Shown here one piece after another: positions 8,459 through 16,938 of a DNA stretch of 44,215 nt. Source of the DNA: CAYUWM01 sp964448395. Lineage in GTDB: Bacteria; Chloroflexota; Dehalococcoidia; E44-bin15. Below the pieces are notes generated by a model. That model was not told the origin of the DNA. It did no database searches and saw nothing but the letters and a program-made list of their open reading frames with translations. The first letter of the stretch is position 1, and the number at the start of each line of letters is the position of its first letter. The translations under genes and the position numbers were made by a program. The stretch spans positions 1 to 44,215 of the forward strand of contig CAYUWM010000005.1 in assembly GCA_964448395.1 (NCBI GenBank), read 5' to 3'.

Positions 8459-9088
8459 ATGAAAACGGTAACAGACATCAAACCGCAGAAAAGGGGGAAG
8501 GACCGGGCAAATATCTTCCTCGATGGAACCTTTGCCTTCAGTGTGAGCCAAGAGGTATTGGAGCATAGCTGTATCACACCGGGACAGACGCTCACCGATT
8601 CCCAGATAGCGGACCTGACGACGGACGACTCCATCGTAAAATGCCTCCAGTCGGCCCTGCGCCTGCTAAATTACCGCCCGAGGAGCGAAGCAGAGATCAG
8701 GATCAGGCTCAGCCGAAGATTCGACCGTGAAGCGGTGGACAGCGTCATCTCACAGCTGATGGCGAGGCAGATGATCGATGATCTTACATTTGCCACATTC
8801 TGGAAGGAGAACCGGGAATCGTGCAATCCTCGCAGCCAGCGGCTGCTGCGGCTGGAACTGAGCAAAAAGGGGGTCTCCCAGGAAGTGATTGCCGAGGTGC
8901 TGGAGGGGATCGACGAAGAGGAGAGCGCCTACCGGGCCGCTAAAAAGAAGGAGCGCTCCCTGCAGAGAGAGGACTACGACAGTTTCAGGCGCAAGCTGGG
9001 CTCCTCGTTGAGGAGGCGGGGGTTCAGCTATGAGGTGATTAAACGTACCGTCGAGCGGATATGGCGGGAATCATATAATTCGCCTTGA
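8459..9088 (+). CDS. recX: RecX, RecA regulator
   Basis: A 209-aa RecX protein. It is built of repeated three-helix units, with family motifs ALRLLNYRPRSEAEIRIRL (about 65-83) and further repeats containing LSKKGVSQEVI and SSLRRRGFSYEVI. RecX binds RecA filaments and blocks strand exchange and ATP hydrolysis. I took the ATG at 8459; a GTG two codons earlier is also possible. No ribosome site is visible because the T-tract of the upstream terminator occupies that place, which should keep expression low. The stop codon overlaps the -35 of the next promoter. Confidence 0.92.
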   Translation: MKTVTDIKPQKRGKDRANIFLDGTFAFSVSQEVLEHSCITPGQTLTDSQIADLTTDDSIVKCLQSALRLLNYRPRSEAEIRIRLSRRFDREAVDSVISQLMARQMIDDLTFATFWKENRESCNPRSQRLLRLELSKKGVSQEVIAEVLEGIDEEESAYRAAKKKERSLQREDYDSFRRKLGSSLRRRGFSYEVIKRTVERIWRESYNSP

Positions 9089-9112
9089 CTTTTCAGTAGA
9101 TATAAGTTTAAT
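9085..9112 (+). promoter_or_regulatory. Promoter of rny
   Basis: TTGACT (9085-9090), 16-nt spacer, TTTAAT (9107-9112); an alternative -10 TAATAT lies at 9109-9114. The -35 overlaps the recX stop codon. A hairpin follows in the leader. Confidence 0.45.
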
Positions 9113-9140
9113 ATGGGGAATTCAATATAGCCTTACATAA

Positions 9141-9164
9141 TCTGGAGACGTGTAAAACTCCAGA
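9141..9164 (+). promoter_or_regulatory. Perfect hairpin in the rny leader
   Basis: TCTGGAG (9141-9147) pairs with CTCCAGA (9158-9164) around the 10-nt loop ACGTGTAAAA. No T-tract follows, so it is not a terminator. The rny ribosome site AAGGGGAG begins a few bases later. It could protect the 5' end or serve as a cleavage site for feedback by RNase Y; that role is only a suggestion. Confidence 0.45.
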
Positions 9165-9181
9165 TGAAAGGGGAGATAGAA

Positions 9182-10705
9182 ATGTTGCCAATAGTGTTGG
9201 CAGCGGTGGGTGGACTGGTAGGCGGTGGTATTATTGCGTTCGTCGGTTGGCGCATGATCAGTGGTCGGCGGATCAGCGCCGCCAAAACGGAGGTGGAGGC
9301 TCTGCTCACCGAGGCCCAGACGAAGTACAAGGAGACCCTCCTCGAGGCCAAGGAAGAGGGCATCAAGATCAAATCCCAGGCGGAGTCAGAGCTCCGCGAG
9401 CGCCGTTCCGAGCTCCACCGGCAGGAGAGACGCATCTCCCAGAAGGAGGAAAATCTCGACAAAAAATACGAGAACCTGGAACGTCGGGAGCGTGACCTGT
9501 CCGGCAAGGAAAAAGAGCTGGACAGCCTTCGGGACCAGCTCCAAGAGCTAAAACAGAAACAGGTTCAGCAACTGGAACTGATATCGGGTATATCCAGCGC
9601 TGAGGCCAAGGAACTCCTGATCATGGCGGTGGAGGATGAGGCCAAGGAGGATGTGTCGCGCCGCCTTCGTAGCATCGAAGCCCAGTACAAGCAGGATGCC
9701 GATGAGAAAGCGCAGGAGATACTTTCTCAGGCTATTCAACGCTGCGCCACTGCGGTGGTGTCGGAGAGTACCGTATCGGTAGTGCCGCTACCCGGCGACG
9801 AGATGAAGGGACGCCTTATCGGTCGTGAGGGCCGCAACATAAGGGCCCTTGAGAGCGCCACAGGGGTGGACCTCATCATCGATGACACCCCAGAGGCGGT
9901 AACGATATCCTGTTTCGATCCGGTCCGCCGCGAAGTAGCCCGTTTAGCCTTGGAAAAGCTTATACGAGACGGCCGGATCCACCCCGCACGTATCGAAGAG
10001 ATGGTAGCAACGGCGCAAAAAGAAGTAGAAGCCACGATGCAAGCAGAGGGTGAGAGCGCAATTCAAGAATCGGGTGTAACCGGACTGCACCCGGAACTGA
10101 TAAAACTGCTGGGGAGACTTAAATACCGCTTCAGTTACGGACAGAACGTGCTGAGACACAGCATCGAGGTAGCCCATCTTTCCGGCATAATCGCATCGGA
10201 GCTGGGGATTAGAACCGAGATGGCGAAGCGGGCAGGGCTGCTCCACGACATCGGCAAAGCGGTGGACTTCCAGGTGGAAGGCCCCCACGCCAAGATCGGC
10301 GCTGATCTGGTAAAACAGTGGGACAAATCCGCAGAGGTTGCTGCTGCCGTAGCCGAGCATCACGGTGAGGAAGCTTTCAGCAGCGTACTCAGCTTCATTG
10401 TATCCGCGGCCGATGCCATTAGCGGAGGCAGACCGGGAGCCCGCAGGGAATCGCTGGAGCATTACCTGAAGCGCCTGGAAGCGCTGGAGAGCGTGGCCAA
10501 CAGCTTTACCGGGGTGGAGAAATCCTTCGCCATACAAGCGGGTCGAGAGATTCGAATCATGGTTAAACCTGAAGAGCTAGATGACCTCGAAGCGATGCGC
10601 CTCACCCGCGATATAGTAAAGAGGATTGAGGAAACGCTGGAGTATCCGGGACAGATAAAGGTCACGGTCATCAGGGAGACCAGAACGGTAGACTACGCTA
10701 AATAG
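9182..10705 (+). CDS. rny: Ribonuclease Y
   Basis: A membrane-anchored endoribonuclease that starts mRNA decay. 507 aa. An N-terminal helix (about 2-22) is followed by a long charged coiled coil (about 25-190). A KH RNA-binding domain follows (GRLIGREGRNIRALESATG, about 205-223), then an HD domain with RHSIEVAHLSG and LLHDIGK (about 320-420). The ATG at 9182 is preferred over the in-frame ATG at 9164 because AAGGGGAG precedes it by 7 nt and the membrane helix then starts immediately. ymdB follows 8 nt after the stop, a common rny-ymdB pairing. Confidence 0.97.
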   Translation: MLPIVLAAVGGLVGGGIIAFVGWRMISGRRISAAKTEVEALLTEAQTKYKETLLEAKEEGIKIKSQAESELRERRSELHRQERRISQKEENLDKKYENLERRERDLSGKEKELDSLRDQLQELKQKQVQQLELISGISSAEAKELLIMAVEDEAKEDVSRRLRSIEAQYKQDADEKAQEILSQAIQRCATAVVSESTVSVVPLPGDEMKGRLIGREGRNIRALESATGVDLIIDDTPEAVTISCFDPVRREVARLALEKLIRDGRIHPARIEEMVATAQKEVEATMQAEGESAIQESGVTGLHPELIKLLGRLKYRFSYGQNVLRHSIEVAHLSGIIASELGIRTEMAKRAGLLHDIGKAVDFQVEGPHAKIGADLVKQWDKSAEVAAAVAEHHGEEAFSSVLSFIVSAADAISGGRPGARRESLEHYLKRLEALESVANSFTGVEKSFAIQAGREIRIMVKPEELDDLEAMRLTRDIVKRIEETLEYPGQIKVTVIRETRTVDYAK

Positions 10706-10713
10706 GAGGGGAC

Positions 10714-11496
10714 TTGCGCATCCTAATGCTCGGTGATGTTATCGGCAAGCCCGGCCGACGGGCGGTACATACCCTGCTGCCCGAGATCAAGAGTGAACAT
10801 GGGGTCGAACTGGCTATCGCTAACGGGGAAAACGCTGCCGGGGGACTGGGTTTGACCCCTGAAACCGCTGATGAGCTTTTTCAATCAGGTGTCGACATCA
10901 TCACCTCCGGCAATCACATCTGGTCCCACAAGAGCATCATTCCCGCCCTTGACAGCGACCTCGCTATCCTGCGCCCCCTGAACTATCCGCCGGGGGTACC
11001 CGGGCGCGGTTATTTAATAAAGGGGGATGTGATGGTGGTCAATCTGTTAGGACGAACCTTTATCGGCAATTATGATTGCCCTTTCAAAGCTATGGAGCAG
11101 CTGCTTGCGGAGACCGAAGATAACAAGCCCCCGATAATCATCGTGGACTTCCATGCCGAGGCCACCTCCGAAAAAGGGGCCATGGGCCGCTACCTGGATG
11201 GGAAGGTAAGCGCGGTGCTGGGGACACACACACACGTCGGCACCGCCGACGCCCGCCTGCTACCGCAGGGCACCGCCTTCATTACCGACATCGGGATGGT
11301 CGGCCCGCGGGAGTCGGTCATCGGCGACGATATCGATGCGGTGATCCATAGATTCCTTACCCAGATTCCCCACCGCATAGCTGTAGGTAAGGGCGATGCC
11401 ATCCTGAACTCCGTACTGGTAGAGATAGACCAATCGACGGGCAAGGCCGAGAATATTAGCCGTATCGACCGGGAGTTGACCGGAAATGATGAGTAA
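10714..11496 (+). CDS. ymdB: YmdB-family metallophosphoesterase (TIGR00282)
   Basis: A 260-aa calcineurin-like phosphoesterase. In Bacillus YmdB hydrolyses cyclic nucleotides (2',3'-cNMP and cAMP in vitro) and is genetically linked to RNase Y. Metal-binding residues are visible in GDVIGKPGR, NGENAAGG, TSGNHIW, VDFHAEATSEK and GTHTHVGTAD. The start is a TTG at 10714 preceded by AGGAGGGG with a 1-3 nt offset from ideal spacing; no ATG fits. It follows rny by 8 nt and overlaps the next gene, so it is probably co-transcribed. Confidence 0.94.
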   Translation: MRILMLGDVIGKPGRRAVHTLLPEIKSEHGVELAIANGENAAGGLGLTPETADELFQSGVDIITSGNHIWSHKSIIPALDSDLAILRPLNYPPGVPGRGYLIKGDVMVVNLLGRTFIGNYDCPFKAMEQLLAETEDNKPPIIIVDFHAEATSEKGAMGRYLDGKVSAVLGTHTHVGTADARLLPQGTAFITDIGMVGPRESVIGDDIDAVIHRFLTQIPHRIAVGKGDAILNSVLVEIDQSTGKAENISRIDRELTGNDE

Positions 11497-12340
11497 GGTA
11501 GACCTTCATGTCCATACCACAGCTTCTGACGGGCGGCTGACCCCGGAAGAGATCGTGCAGCGAGCGGCAGAGAAAAAGCTGACATATATCGCTATCACCG
11601 ACCACGACACCGTTTCCGGAATCGAGCGCGCCCTGAAAGCGGGTGCAGCCTTCCCTAACTTAAAGATAATCCCTGGACTGGAGATAAACACCGATACCCT
11701 CACCGGGGAGGTTCATATACTGGGCTATTGTATCGACTACAGAAACAAGGGGCTGGAGAGCTCCCTTAACCGGCTGCGCCATTCCCGTGAAATAAGGGCC
11801 AGAAAGATTGTTGATAACCTGTCGGGGATGGGTATCGATATCTCGTGGGAGCGGGTAATGGAACTGGCCGGAGGAGGCTCTGTAGGGAGGCCACATATAG
11901 CTCAAGCCATGTTCGAGGGGGGGCATATACCCTCATTGCAAGAAGCGTTTATTAAATACATAGGACGTCACGGCCCTGCCTATGCTGAGAGGGAGCGCCT
12001 CTCGCCTGAGGAGGCGGTGAAGCTGGTAGTAATGGCAGGCGGACTGCCTGTATTAGCGCATCCGGCGGACGTCGAGGAACTCAATTCAATTATCCCTAAA
12101 CTGAAACAGGCGGGGCTGGCAGGGATGGAGACGTACTACAACGGTTACCATCGCAACACGATAAAGAAACTGGTCAAGACTGCTGAACGCTATGGGCTGA
12201 TAACCACAGGGGGCAGCGACTTCCACGGTCTGGGAAGCAGCCACGAGACACCATTGGGTGGGGCAGAGGTCCCCATCGCATGCGCCGAGCATCTTATAAA
12301 ACTGGCAGCTCAACGCGCTCCGGAGGCGATGAGTTCATGA
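11489..12340 (+). CDS. PHP-domain phosphoesterase (RNase AM/TrpH-like)
   Basis: A 283-aa PHP-domain protein. Metal ligands: DLHVHTTASDG (residues 5-15), ITDHDT (about 36-41), GLEINTD, LAHPADV and GGSDFHG (near 245). This arrangement matches the stand-alone PHP phosphatases such as E. coli RNase AM (YciV/TrpH), which act on nucleoside 3',5'-bisphosphates and 5' ends of short RNAs. Two adjacent ATGs (11486, 11489) overlap the ymdB stop; the second gives the family-like MSKVDLHVH start. Proximity to rny and ymdB fits an RNA-turnover role (inference). Confidence 0.88.
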   Translation: MSKVDLHVHTTASDGRLTPEEIVQRAAEKKLTYIAITDHDTVSGIERALKAGAAFPNLKIIPGLEINTDTLTGEVHILGYCIDYRNKGLESSLNRLRHSREIRARKIVDNLSGMGIDISWERVMELAGGGSVGRPHIAQAMFEGGHIPSLQEAFIKYIGRHGPAYAERERLSPEEAVKLVVMAGGLPVLAHPADVEELNSIIPKLKQAGLAGMETYYNGYHRNTIKKLVKTAERYGLITTGGSDFHGLGSSHETPLGGAEVPIACAEHLIKLAAQRAPEAMSS

Positions 12341-13164
12341 AATGGCATGTAGAAACGGTAGAATTCTCTGCTGACGGTAGCATACTCCACGGTGAGATCC
12401 TGATTCCGGAAGGGGACGGGCCATTCCCCGGCGTGGTGATGTGCCACGGGATGGCCTCCGACCACCGTGCCATGAGCCCCAGCGCCCAGAGGCTGGTGCG
12501 CCATGGCGTTGCCGTGCTGACATTCGATTTTCGGGGACACGGGAAGAGCGAGGGCATACTCGACAGCCGTCTGTACCAAGACGTTATCGCCGCCGTCAAA
12601 CAACTGCGCCTCCACCCCAGCGTGGACCCCGACCGCACCGGCCTGGTGGGGCACAGCATGGGAGCGCTGGCCGCCATCCAGGCTGCCACCAACATAACCA
12701 ACCTGCGAGCCTCGGTTTTCATATCCAGCCCCGGTGATTTGGACGGGCAGCTAGCCGATCTCTGGGCCCCGGTCTATGATAAAGCTTCACAGTCCGGCAA
12801 CATCGTCCTCGAGTACCCCCGTACCGGCTCTCTGCCGATGGGAGGATGGTTCACCAGGATAACCTTCCGCCTCTGGATGACGCTCCGGGGTTATCGAATG
12901 CGGATCGAGCTGGATAAAACAATGAAATCGTGGGCCAGGCTCAGCCCCGGCGCAAATGTAGAGAGACTAGGGCAGTATCCCAAGCTATTCGTCCAGTGCA
13001 AAGGAGATAGGTGGATCCCCTATGAGGCTGCCCTCAAAGTGTACGAAAGGGCTAAGCAGCCCAAGAAACTGATACTGGTCGATGGAGGCTCACACACCAC
13101 TCCGCTTTTCCCCGGCAAGCTGAGGAGGAAGTGGATCACGTGGCTCGTTTCCACCTTGACCTGA
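12337..13164 (+). CDS. Alpha/beta hydrolase
   Basis: A 275-aa serine hydrolase-type protein. The oxyanion region is VVMCHGMASDH (about 30-40). The nucleophile elbow is GHSMGA (Ser at about 108). The likely catalytic His is in DGGSHTTPL near the C-terminus, with an Asp in the preceding CKGDRWIP loop. There is no signal peptide. The substrate is unknown; an esterase or acyl-peptide hydrolase is plausible. I start it at ATG 12337, which forms an ATGA overlap with the PHP gene stop and has GGAGG upstream. The frame extends further upstream inside the previous gene. Confidence 0.85.
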   Translation: MKWHVETVEFSADGSILHGEILIPEGDGPFPGVVMCHGMASDHRAMSPSAQRLVRHGVAVLTFDFRGHGKSEGILDSRLYQDVIAAVKQLRLHPSVDPDRTGLVGHSMGALAAIQAATNITNLRASVFISSPGDLDGQLADLWAPVYDKASQSGNIVLEYPRTGSLPMGGWFTRITFRLWMTLRGYRMRIELDKTMKSWARLSPGANVERLGQYPKLFVQCKGDRWIPYEAALKVYERAKQPKKLILVDGGSHTTPLFPGKLRRKWITWLVSTLT

Positions 13165-13177
13165 AGCAGGTTATCGT

Positions 13178-13891
13178 ATGCCGGTCTATCAGCTGATACT
13201 GCTGACCGTCGGAGCCTACCTCCTCGGATCGATACCCACGTCCTACATAGCCGGACGGCTCATCAGGGGTATTGATATCAGGAAACACGGCAGCGGGGTT
13301 GCCAGCGCTTCCAACGTATGGCATTCGGTGGCCCGCTGGGCCCTCTTCCCTGTAGGCCTCTCCGATGTCTTCAAGGGCGCTATTCCAGTAGCTATCGCTT
13401 ACCCGGTGCTGGATTTTCCCTTTTGGGCCCAGGGCATAGTGGGGTTAGCAGCGATCGCTGGCCATAACTGGTCTGCATTCCTTCGATTCAGTGGAGGGCG
13501 CGGATTCGCTACAGTGGTAGGGGTGATATCCATTTTAGCCCCATGGGAACTCCTTGTATACAACCTGGTCGTTTTCCCCCTGCATGCCATCCTGAAGAAC
13601 GCCCCCCTGTCCATGCTTATCACAGCTGTGGTAATAGTACCGGCCAGCATCGGTTTGCCCGAAGGGCCGCTGGTGAGCATCCCGGAAGGGTCGTTATTAA
13701 GGACTTGGTTCCTACTGGGCATGCTCCTTATCTTGATTCTCAAACGGCTGCTGGCAGAGCGACCGATACCACCGGGTGAGTGGAAACGGGTGATGCTTTA
13801 CCGCCTCCTCTTCGACCGCGACACACGCGACCGGAAGGAATGGATCTACCGCGATTCGACCGACGAACAAGGCCCGCCGGAAAAGAAATGA
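13178..13891 (+). CDS. plsY: PlsY-like glycerol-3-phosphate acyltransferase
   Basis: A 237-aa membrane enzyme of the PlsY family, which transfers the acyl group from acyl-phosphate to sn-glycerol 3-phosphate in phospholipid synthesis. Motif 1 is GSIPTSYIAGRL...RKHGSGVASASNVW, where the usual form is GSGNIGATN. Motif 2 is GHNWSAFLRFSGGRGFAT, with RG replacing the usual KG. Motif 3 (normally HxxNI/RL) is not clear, and a C-terminal cytoplasmic tail of about 45 residues is longer than usual. The divergence in motifs 1 and 3 means a related acyltransferase activity is possible. Confidence 0.85.
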   Translation: MPVYQLILLTVGAYLLGSIPTSYIAGRLIRGIDIRKHGSGVASASNVWHSVARWALFPVGLSDVFKGAIPVAIAYPVLDFPFWAQGIVGLAAIAGHNWSAFLRFSGGRGFATVVGVISILAPWELLVYNLVVFPLHAILKNAPLSMLITAVVIVPASIGLPEGPLVSIPEGSLLRTWFLLGMLLILILKRLLAERPIPPGEWKRVMLYRLLFDRDTRDRKEWIYRDSTDEQGPPEKK

Positions 13892-14370
13892 AATGCGCTG
13901 AGCACCCTGAGATAGAGACCGACCTGCGATGCGGAAAATGTGAACGCCCGGTCTGCCCTAAATGCATGGTTCGCACGCCGGTGGGCATAAGATGCCGTGA
14001 ATGCGCCAATCTGAAGCGCCTGCCCACCTACGAGGTATCGGCCAAACAGTACCTCGCCGCCACAGTAACTGGAGTAGGGGCAGCCATTGCCGCCGGTTTC
14101 CTGTGGGCCCTCATGGTGAAGGCCAGTCCTTTCATACTGTTTACTTTGTTGATCTCAGCCGCGATCGGCTACGCTATCGGGGAACTGATTAGCCTAGTCA
14201 CCAACCGCAAGCGCGGTATCGGTTTGCAGGTAATCGGATGCATCAGTACAGTGGTATGCTTCGTTGTTTTCTACTTGGTGGTTCAATACCTGTTTATATC
14301 GCTGTTCAGCCTGTATATGCTCATAGGTCTGGCGATAGCCATAGCGGTCGTCATCACGAGGTTACGATAG
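13888..14370 (+). CDS. B-box zinc finger membrane protein
   Basis: A 160-aa protein. The N-terminal B-box-type zinc finger (about 3-40) has CAEHPEIETDLRCGKCERPV, then CPKC and CREC. It is followed by four hydrophobic segments (about 50-75, 80-100, 110-130 and 135-158). Similar B-box plus membrane proteins are common in Chloroflexota and Actinobacteria without known function. The ATG at 13888 overlaps the plsY stop as ATGA, so the two are coupled. The open frame upstream of that ATG lies wholly within plsY. Confidence 0.8.
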   Translation: MKCAEHPEIETDLRCGKCERPVCPKCMVRTPVGIRCRECANLKRLPTYEVSAKQYLAATVTGVGAAIAAGFLWALMVKASPFILFTLLISAAIGYAIGELISLVTNRKRGIGLQVIGCISTVVCFVVFYLVVQYLFISLFSLYMLIGLAIAIAVVITRLR

Positions 14371-14377
14371 GGACACG

Positions 14378-14671
14378 TCAGCCCTCCTGAGCATCCCCGA
14401 CGTCCCAGCTCCGCGTCCATGTTGCCCCACCAGAAATGCCAAGCCCCAATCCTGCAAGGCGGATCGATGACCAGTCTATATTGGCCACAGCATCCCGTAT
14501 CTCGTTAAGGCGCTTGTTCTGCTTATCGATTGCATCCAGGAGCCGGGCAGCAGAGGAGAACGAATCGTCGACCCCACCACCGGGCATCCCGTAAGGCTGG
14601 GGTACCATTGGCTCAGGATCGGCACTGATAGAATCTTGATCCTGACCCTCTGTGGTCTCCTCTTCAGACAT
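14378..14671 (-). CDS. Small acidic protein, unknown
   Basis: A 97-aa protein I do not recognise. The N-terminal third is acidic and low-complexity (SEEETTEGQDQD). The middle is helical (about 40-70, LLDAIDKQNKRLNEIRDAV) and the end is Gly-rich. It is the second gene of a two-gene unit with the putative ribbon-helix-helix protein, starting about 20 nt after that stop. AAGGTGAGG precedes the ATG. Convergent with the B-box gene. Confidence 0.6.
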   Translation of the reverse strand: MSEEETTEGQDQDSISADPEPMVPQPYGMPGGGVDDSFSSAARLLDAIDKQNKRLNEIRDAVANIDWSSIRLAGLGLGISGGATWTRSWDVGDAQEG

Positions 14672-14691
14672 CACTATCACCCCTCACCTTT

Positions 14692-14973
14692 TCAACCCTC
14701 CTCACCGGGAACGACGCCATAGCCCAGCTTAGACCCGCGAATCGTCGCCCAGTTTACACCTATACCCTCGACCACCTCCTGCGGCAAAAACTGCTTGTAC
14801 CCGCTGGACTCCAGGTGCTGTTCGAGGGCGACCAGTATCGCCACCCCCAGTTCGATCAATTGGGTGCGGCTATTCACCGATACCCCGCGCTTCAACGTGC
14901 GCCACTGCGCCTCCGCCAGCAGATTATCGAACGCGGGGCTGGTCACCATATCTATACGTCTGGTCCTGGCCAT
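14692..14973 (-). CDS. Small protein, possible ribbon-helix-helix DNA-binding
   Basis: A 93-aa protein. Its first half (MVTSPAFDNLLAEAQWRTL, then SVNSRTQLIELGVAILVAL) has the strand-helix-helix rhythm of CopG/Arc-type repressors. The second half is not recognised. AGGTGAGG precedes the ATG by 7 nt. The promoter upstream is near consensus, and its -10 is covered by an inverted repeat, which would suit autoregulation by such a protein (inference). Confidence 0.6.
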   Translation of the reverse strand: MARTRRIDMVTSPAFDNLLAEAQWRTLKRGVSVNSRTQLIELGVAILVALEQHLESSGYKQFLPQEVVEGIGVNWATIRGSKLGYGVVPGEEG

Positions 14974-15025
14974 CTCCTCAACCTCACCTGTGCAGGATAT
15001 GCATAGTGTGTATGTTATGTATTAT

Positions 15026-15058
15026 GTGTATAATACACCTTATTTACCCCGTTGTCAA
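15026..15058 (-). promoter_or_regulatory. Near-consensus promoter with overlapping palindrome
   Basis: On the minus strand: TTGACA (15053-15058), 17-nt spacer, TATTAT (15030-15035). The 13-nt palindrome GTGTATTATACAC (15026-15038) is centred on the -10. Further GTATGTTATGTATTATGTG-like repeats lie just downstream. It drives the two small genes at 14378-14973, probably with repressor control. Confidence 0.7.
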
Positions 15059-15080
15059 TAGCAACACACAGGACACAAAC

Positions 15081-15105
15081 AAAAAAGGCCGGACTCTACC
15101 GGCCT
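15081..15105 (-). terminator. Intrinsic terminator after the cooC operon
   Basis: On the minus strand AGGCCGG and CCGGCCT (15086-15105) form a 7-bp GC-rich stem around TAGAGT, followed by TTTTTT. It lies about 50 nt after the stop of the CooC-like gene. Confidence 0.85.
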
Positions 15106-15155
15106 CATCTGCCTATCGCGACAAGCTGTAGATTATAAAACCGCGGGCGCTACTG

Positions 15156-15935
15156 TCAACCTCTCCGCACGCTCTCGCTGGAGTAGCCCGCCTCCTCCAG
15201 CACCCTCCGCACCGATACGCACGCCGGGGAATCGTCCGGCAGATCCAGCAGCGACTTACCCTTCATGTTGTATTCCTTCACGTTAGCGTCGAATTCTATC
15301 TTGCCCAGATAGGCCTCGCCTGTCTGACGTATCAGTTCCTCCATCGCGCCATCGAACTCATAGTTGCCCACCACAAACAGCCGGCCGTACAGCACCTTGA
15401 TCTGTTCGGCTATCTTTTTAACCCTCTGTATGTGGCCGATGGCCTTGCTGGAAGCGTCCGAAATTACGAACATATCATCTATATCCGAGATGATCTTGCG
15501 GTTCAGATGCTCCAGACCGGCGGGGGAATCTACTACAACGGTCGCATAGTTTTTAGCCAGCCGCGGGATAGCCGCTTTTAGCAGGTCGTCGGGAGCGCAG
15601 TAGCAGCCCTCGGTCCACTTCGCCCCCAGCGAGATGAGGTCGAATCTCTCCGACTCGTATCGGCAGTTGACCTCCAGAATGTAGCTGATCTTATCCGGCA
15701 GGGTGACCGAGGACATCGTCCCGAAATCCTTGCTCATCTGTATGTCGTACAGTTCCTCTGCTATGGTGCTGACGCCTTCAGCCCCCAGGTCCACCCCCAG
15801 CATGGCCCCCAGGCTCATGTCAGGGTCGATATCGAAGAGCAGCAACGGGGGGGGCAGGTACTTGGTGGCGATGGCCACGAATGTTGACTTGCCGGTGCCT
15901 CCCCGACCGGTCGATACGATTATCTTCGCCATCAT
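15156..15935 (-). CDS. CooC-like nickel-insertion ATPase (second copy)
   Basis: A 259-aa MinD/CooC-type ATPase. Deviant Walker A is STGRGGTGKST (about 8-18), with FDIDPDMS (Walker A' partner region) and VVVDSPAG as switch II. A CYC motif (Cys111, Cys113) falls where CooC proteins carry the CxC metal-binding pair. CooC uses ATP hydrolysis to insert nickel into the C-cluster of carbon monoxide dehydrogenase. Two adjacent ATGs are possible; the second (15932) has better spacing from GAGG. It is the last gene of the cooC-cooT group and lies 4 nt after cooT. The two CooC copies are quite divergent, so they may serve different nickel enzymes or form a heterodimer (inference). Confidence 0.85.
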   Translation of the reverse strand: MMAKIIVSTGRGGTGKSTFVAIATKYLPPPLLLFDIDPDMSLGAMLGVDLGAEGVSTIAEELYDIQMSKDFGTMSSVTLPDKISYILEVNCRYESERFDLISLGAKWTEGCYCAPDDLLKAAIPRLAKNYATVVVDSPAGLEHLNRKIISDIDDMFVISDASSKAIGHIQRVKKIAEQIKVLYGRLFVVGNYEFDGAMEELIRQTGEAYLGKIEFDANVKEYNMKGKSLLDLPDDSPACVSVRRVLEEAGYSSESVRRG

Positions 15936-15939
15936 TGCC

Positions 15940-16128
15940 TCACTTAACGAACACCACTGAGTGTTCGTTCATGAAATCTATGCTCTCTATGCGGCCCTCG
16001 ACGAATTTGTTATCCCCCAGCAGGGTAGTGAGCCTGAAGCCATTGCCCTCCGCCTTCAGAAATGCCACGTCGTTCAAGACCTCTTCTTTCTGACCGTTGT
16101 CGATGACATAAGCAGCAGACAGACACAT
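15940..16128 (-). CDS. cooT: CooT-family nickel-binding protein
   Basis: A 62-aa protein starting MCLS, the family signature in which Cys2 binds Ni(II) at the dimer interface of Rhodospirillum CooT. The EEVLNDVAFLKAEGNGFRL and KFVEGRIESIDF segments match the small beta-barrel family. Preceded by GGAGG at good spacing. It sits between two CooC-type genes, which supports a role in CODH nickel maturation. Confidence 0.9.
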   Translation of the reverse strand: MCLSAAYVIDNGQKEEVLNDVAFLKAEGNGFRLTTLLGDNKFVEGRIESIDFMNEHSVVFVK

Positions 16129-16146
16129 ATTATCCTCCGATCCCCT

Positions 16147-16938
16147 TTATCGCTTGATCAAAATAGATGCCATTAACTCTCTAACCTCTTCCGCCGCCTT
16201 GCTGCCGTCCAGCGGCAGGCCTTCCAGACAAGCCTCGAAGACACGGGGGTCGTAGTGGACAACGCCTGCGACCTCCAAACCCCTTCTGTCCAGCTCTTCC
16301 TTCAACTTGGCGGCCATCTCGTCCGAGGTCACCTTGTTGAGCACCGCCCAGATCGACCCTATCCCGATCCCGTCGGCAAGGGCGTTAACCCTCTCGGCGA
16401 GCTGCAGCGACTCGAACGATGGCTCGACCACGACGAGCACGGCGTCGATGCTGGTGTCCACCCCCCGGCCGAAGTGCTCAACGCCGGCCTCGGTATCCAC
16501 TAACGCTATCTCGTTATCCCCGAGGCGGAGCTTCTTGAGGAACTCGCGGCTCAGCACACCCATGGGGCATGCGCAACCCTCCAGCGCCTGCAGTATCTTA
16601 CCCACAGCAATCAGCCTGACGCCGTTCCTGTCCAGCACGAAATCGGACGGGAGATCGGCGACTTTTATCTCGTCCCGGGACAATACATTAGTGTCGGCCC
16701 CTGGATCGGCCGAAGGGTCCTTGGGCCCCAGCGCCTGCTTGACCATCCTCTTGCCGCCGGCCAGCTCCAGCAGGGGCCTGGGCGGGCTATCGAACCCCAG
16801 CATCCGGTGCAGCGTGGAGTTCGACTCGTCGGCATCTATAACCACCGCTTTATATCCTTTATCCCTTATGGCATTGGCCATTAGAGTCACCATCGCGCTC
16901 TTGCCGCTGCCGCCCTTCCCACAAACCGATATCTTCAT
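16147..16938 (-). CDS. cooC: CooC, CODH nickel-insertion ATPase
   Basis: A 263-aa CooC. Walker A CGKGGSGKS (about 6-14), DADESN (35-40), the CAC metal-binding motif Cys122/Cys124 in GCACPMG, and VDTEAGVEHFGRG as switch II (about 147-159). CooC dimers hold a metal through the CxC pair and load nickel into CODH. The start codon directly abuts the stop of the upstream 58-residue gene, with GGAGG inside that gene's last codons. No CODH gene is in the window, but metF at the right end also belongs to the Wood-Ljungdahl pathway. Confidence 0.93.
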   Translation of the reverse strand: MKISVCGKGGSGKSAMVTLMANAIRDKGYKAVVIDADESNSTLHRMLGFDSPPRPLLELAGGKRMVKQALGPKDPSADPGADTNVLSRDEIKVADLPSDFVLDRNGVRLIAVGKILQALEGCACPMGVLSREFLKKLRLGDNEIALVDTEAGVEHFGRGVDTSIDAVLVVVEPSFESLQLAERVNALADGIGIGSIWAVLNKVTSDEMAAKLKEELDRRGLEVAGVVHYDPRVFEACLEGLPLDGSKAAEEVRELMASILIKR

